A stretch of DNA of 35,461 nt from Pseudomonadota bacterium. GTDB taxonomy: Bacteria > Pseudomonadota > Gammaproteobacteria > Xanthomonadales > SZUA-38. Location: contig JBCCCR010000045.1 of NCBI GenBank assembly GCA_039033415.1, forward strand, positions 1 to 35,461, written 5' to 3'. Positions 35,429 through 35,461 of the stretch are shown in pieces (within the stretch, counting starts at the first letter, position 1; each line of letters starts with the position of its first letter). The notes beneath the pieces were generated by a model. It did no database searches. It saw nothing but the letters and a program-made list of their open reading frames with translations, and was not told where the DNA came from. The translations under genes were made by a program, and so were the position numbers.

Positions 35429-35461
35429 CCTGCGGGTCCACCGCTGGGCCCGCCTGGCCGC

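Overview
This window looks like chromosome of a high-GC (about 60-65% by eye) gammaproteobacterium, probably in or near the Lysobacterales/Wenzhouxiangellaceae. That placement is inferred from the ECF sigma/Ser-Thr kinase pair, the 'LFASSFE' motif in a secreted protein, and the very large DUF11/SdrD-type surface proteins. No phylogenetic marker is present, so it is a lean only.

Layout, left to right. (1) A tRNA-Leu(CAG) gene on the minus strand with a clear sigma-70 promoter, flanked on its 3' side by a lower-GC sliver. (2) A compact six-gene minus-strand operon (5505 to 520): OmpR-type response regulator, coiled-coil protein, membrane protein with a Roadblock-like region, Rab/Ras-like small GTPase, hybrid histidine kinase, and Hpt phosphotransfer protein. 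It ends at a hairpin. It reads as a phosphorelay physically linked to a small GTPase. (3) A 389-bp divergent intergenic region rich in inverted repeats. (4) A plus-strand pair: an outer-membrane beta-barrel protein and a roughly 3,135-residue secreted protein (DUF11 domains with inserted jelly-roll domains, ten SdrD-B-like repeats, and a C-terminal gingipain-type C25 cysteine peptidase). (5) A small island: a GyrI-like effector-binding protein (plus), then on the minus strand an indoleamine-2,3-dioxygenase/PrnB-superfamily protein translationally coupled to a kynureninase-like PLP enzyme. (6) A 12.8-kb minus-strand gene for a roughly 4,269-residue DUF11 repeat protein. It has four alternating A/B domain pairs, then thirteen tandem units of about 146 residues, then a C-terminal hydrophobic-plus-basic sorting-like tail. 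(7) Upstream of it, a membrane Ser/Thr kinase with a periplasmic repeat region, coupled to an ECF sigma factor. (8) A right-end non-coding stretch with a strong nested inverted repeat.

How the parts may work together. The two giant genes converge on the small tryptophan-type island. Each giant has its own candidate regulator next door: the GTPase/phosphorelay operon is divergent from the barrel/C25 operon, and the kinase/ECF pair lies directly upstream of the DUF11 giant on the same strand. The links between regulators and giants are inferred from position only. The strongest candidates for undescribed biology are the GTPase-phosphorelay operon and the IDO-like/kynureninase-like gene pair.
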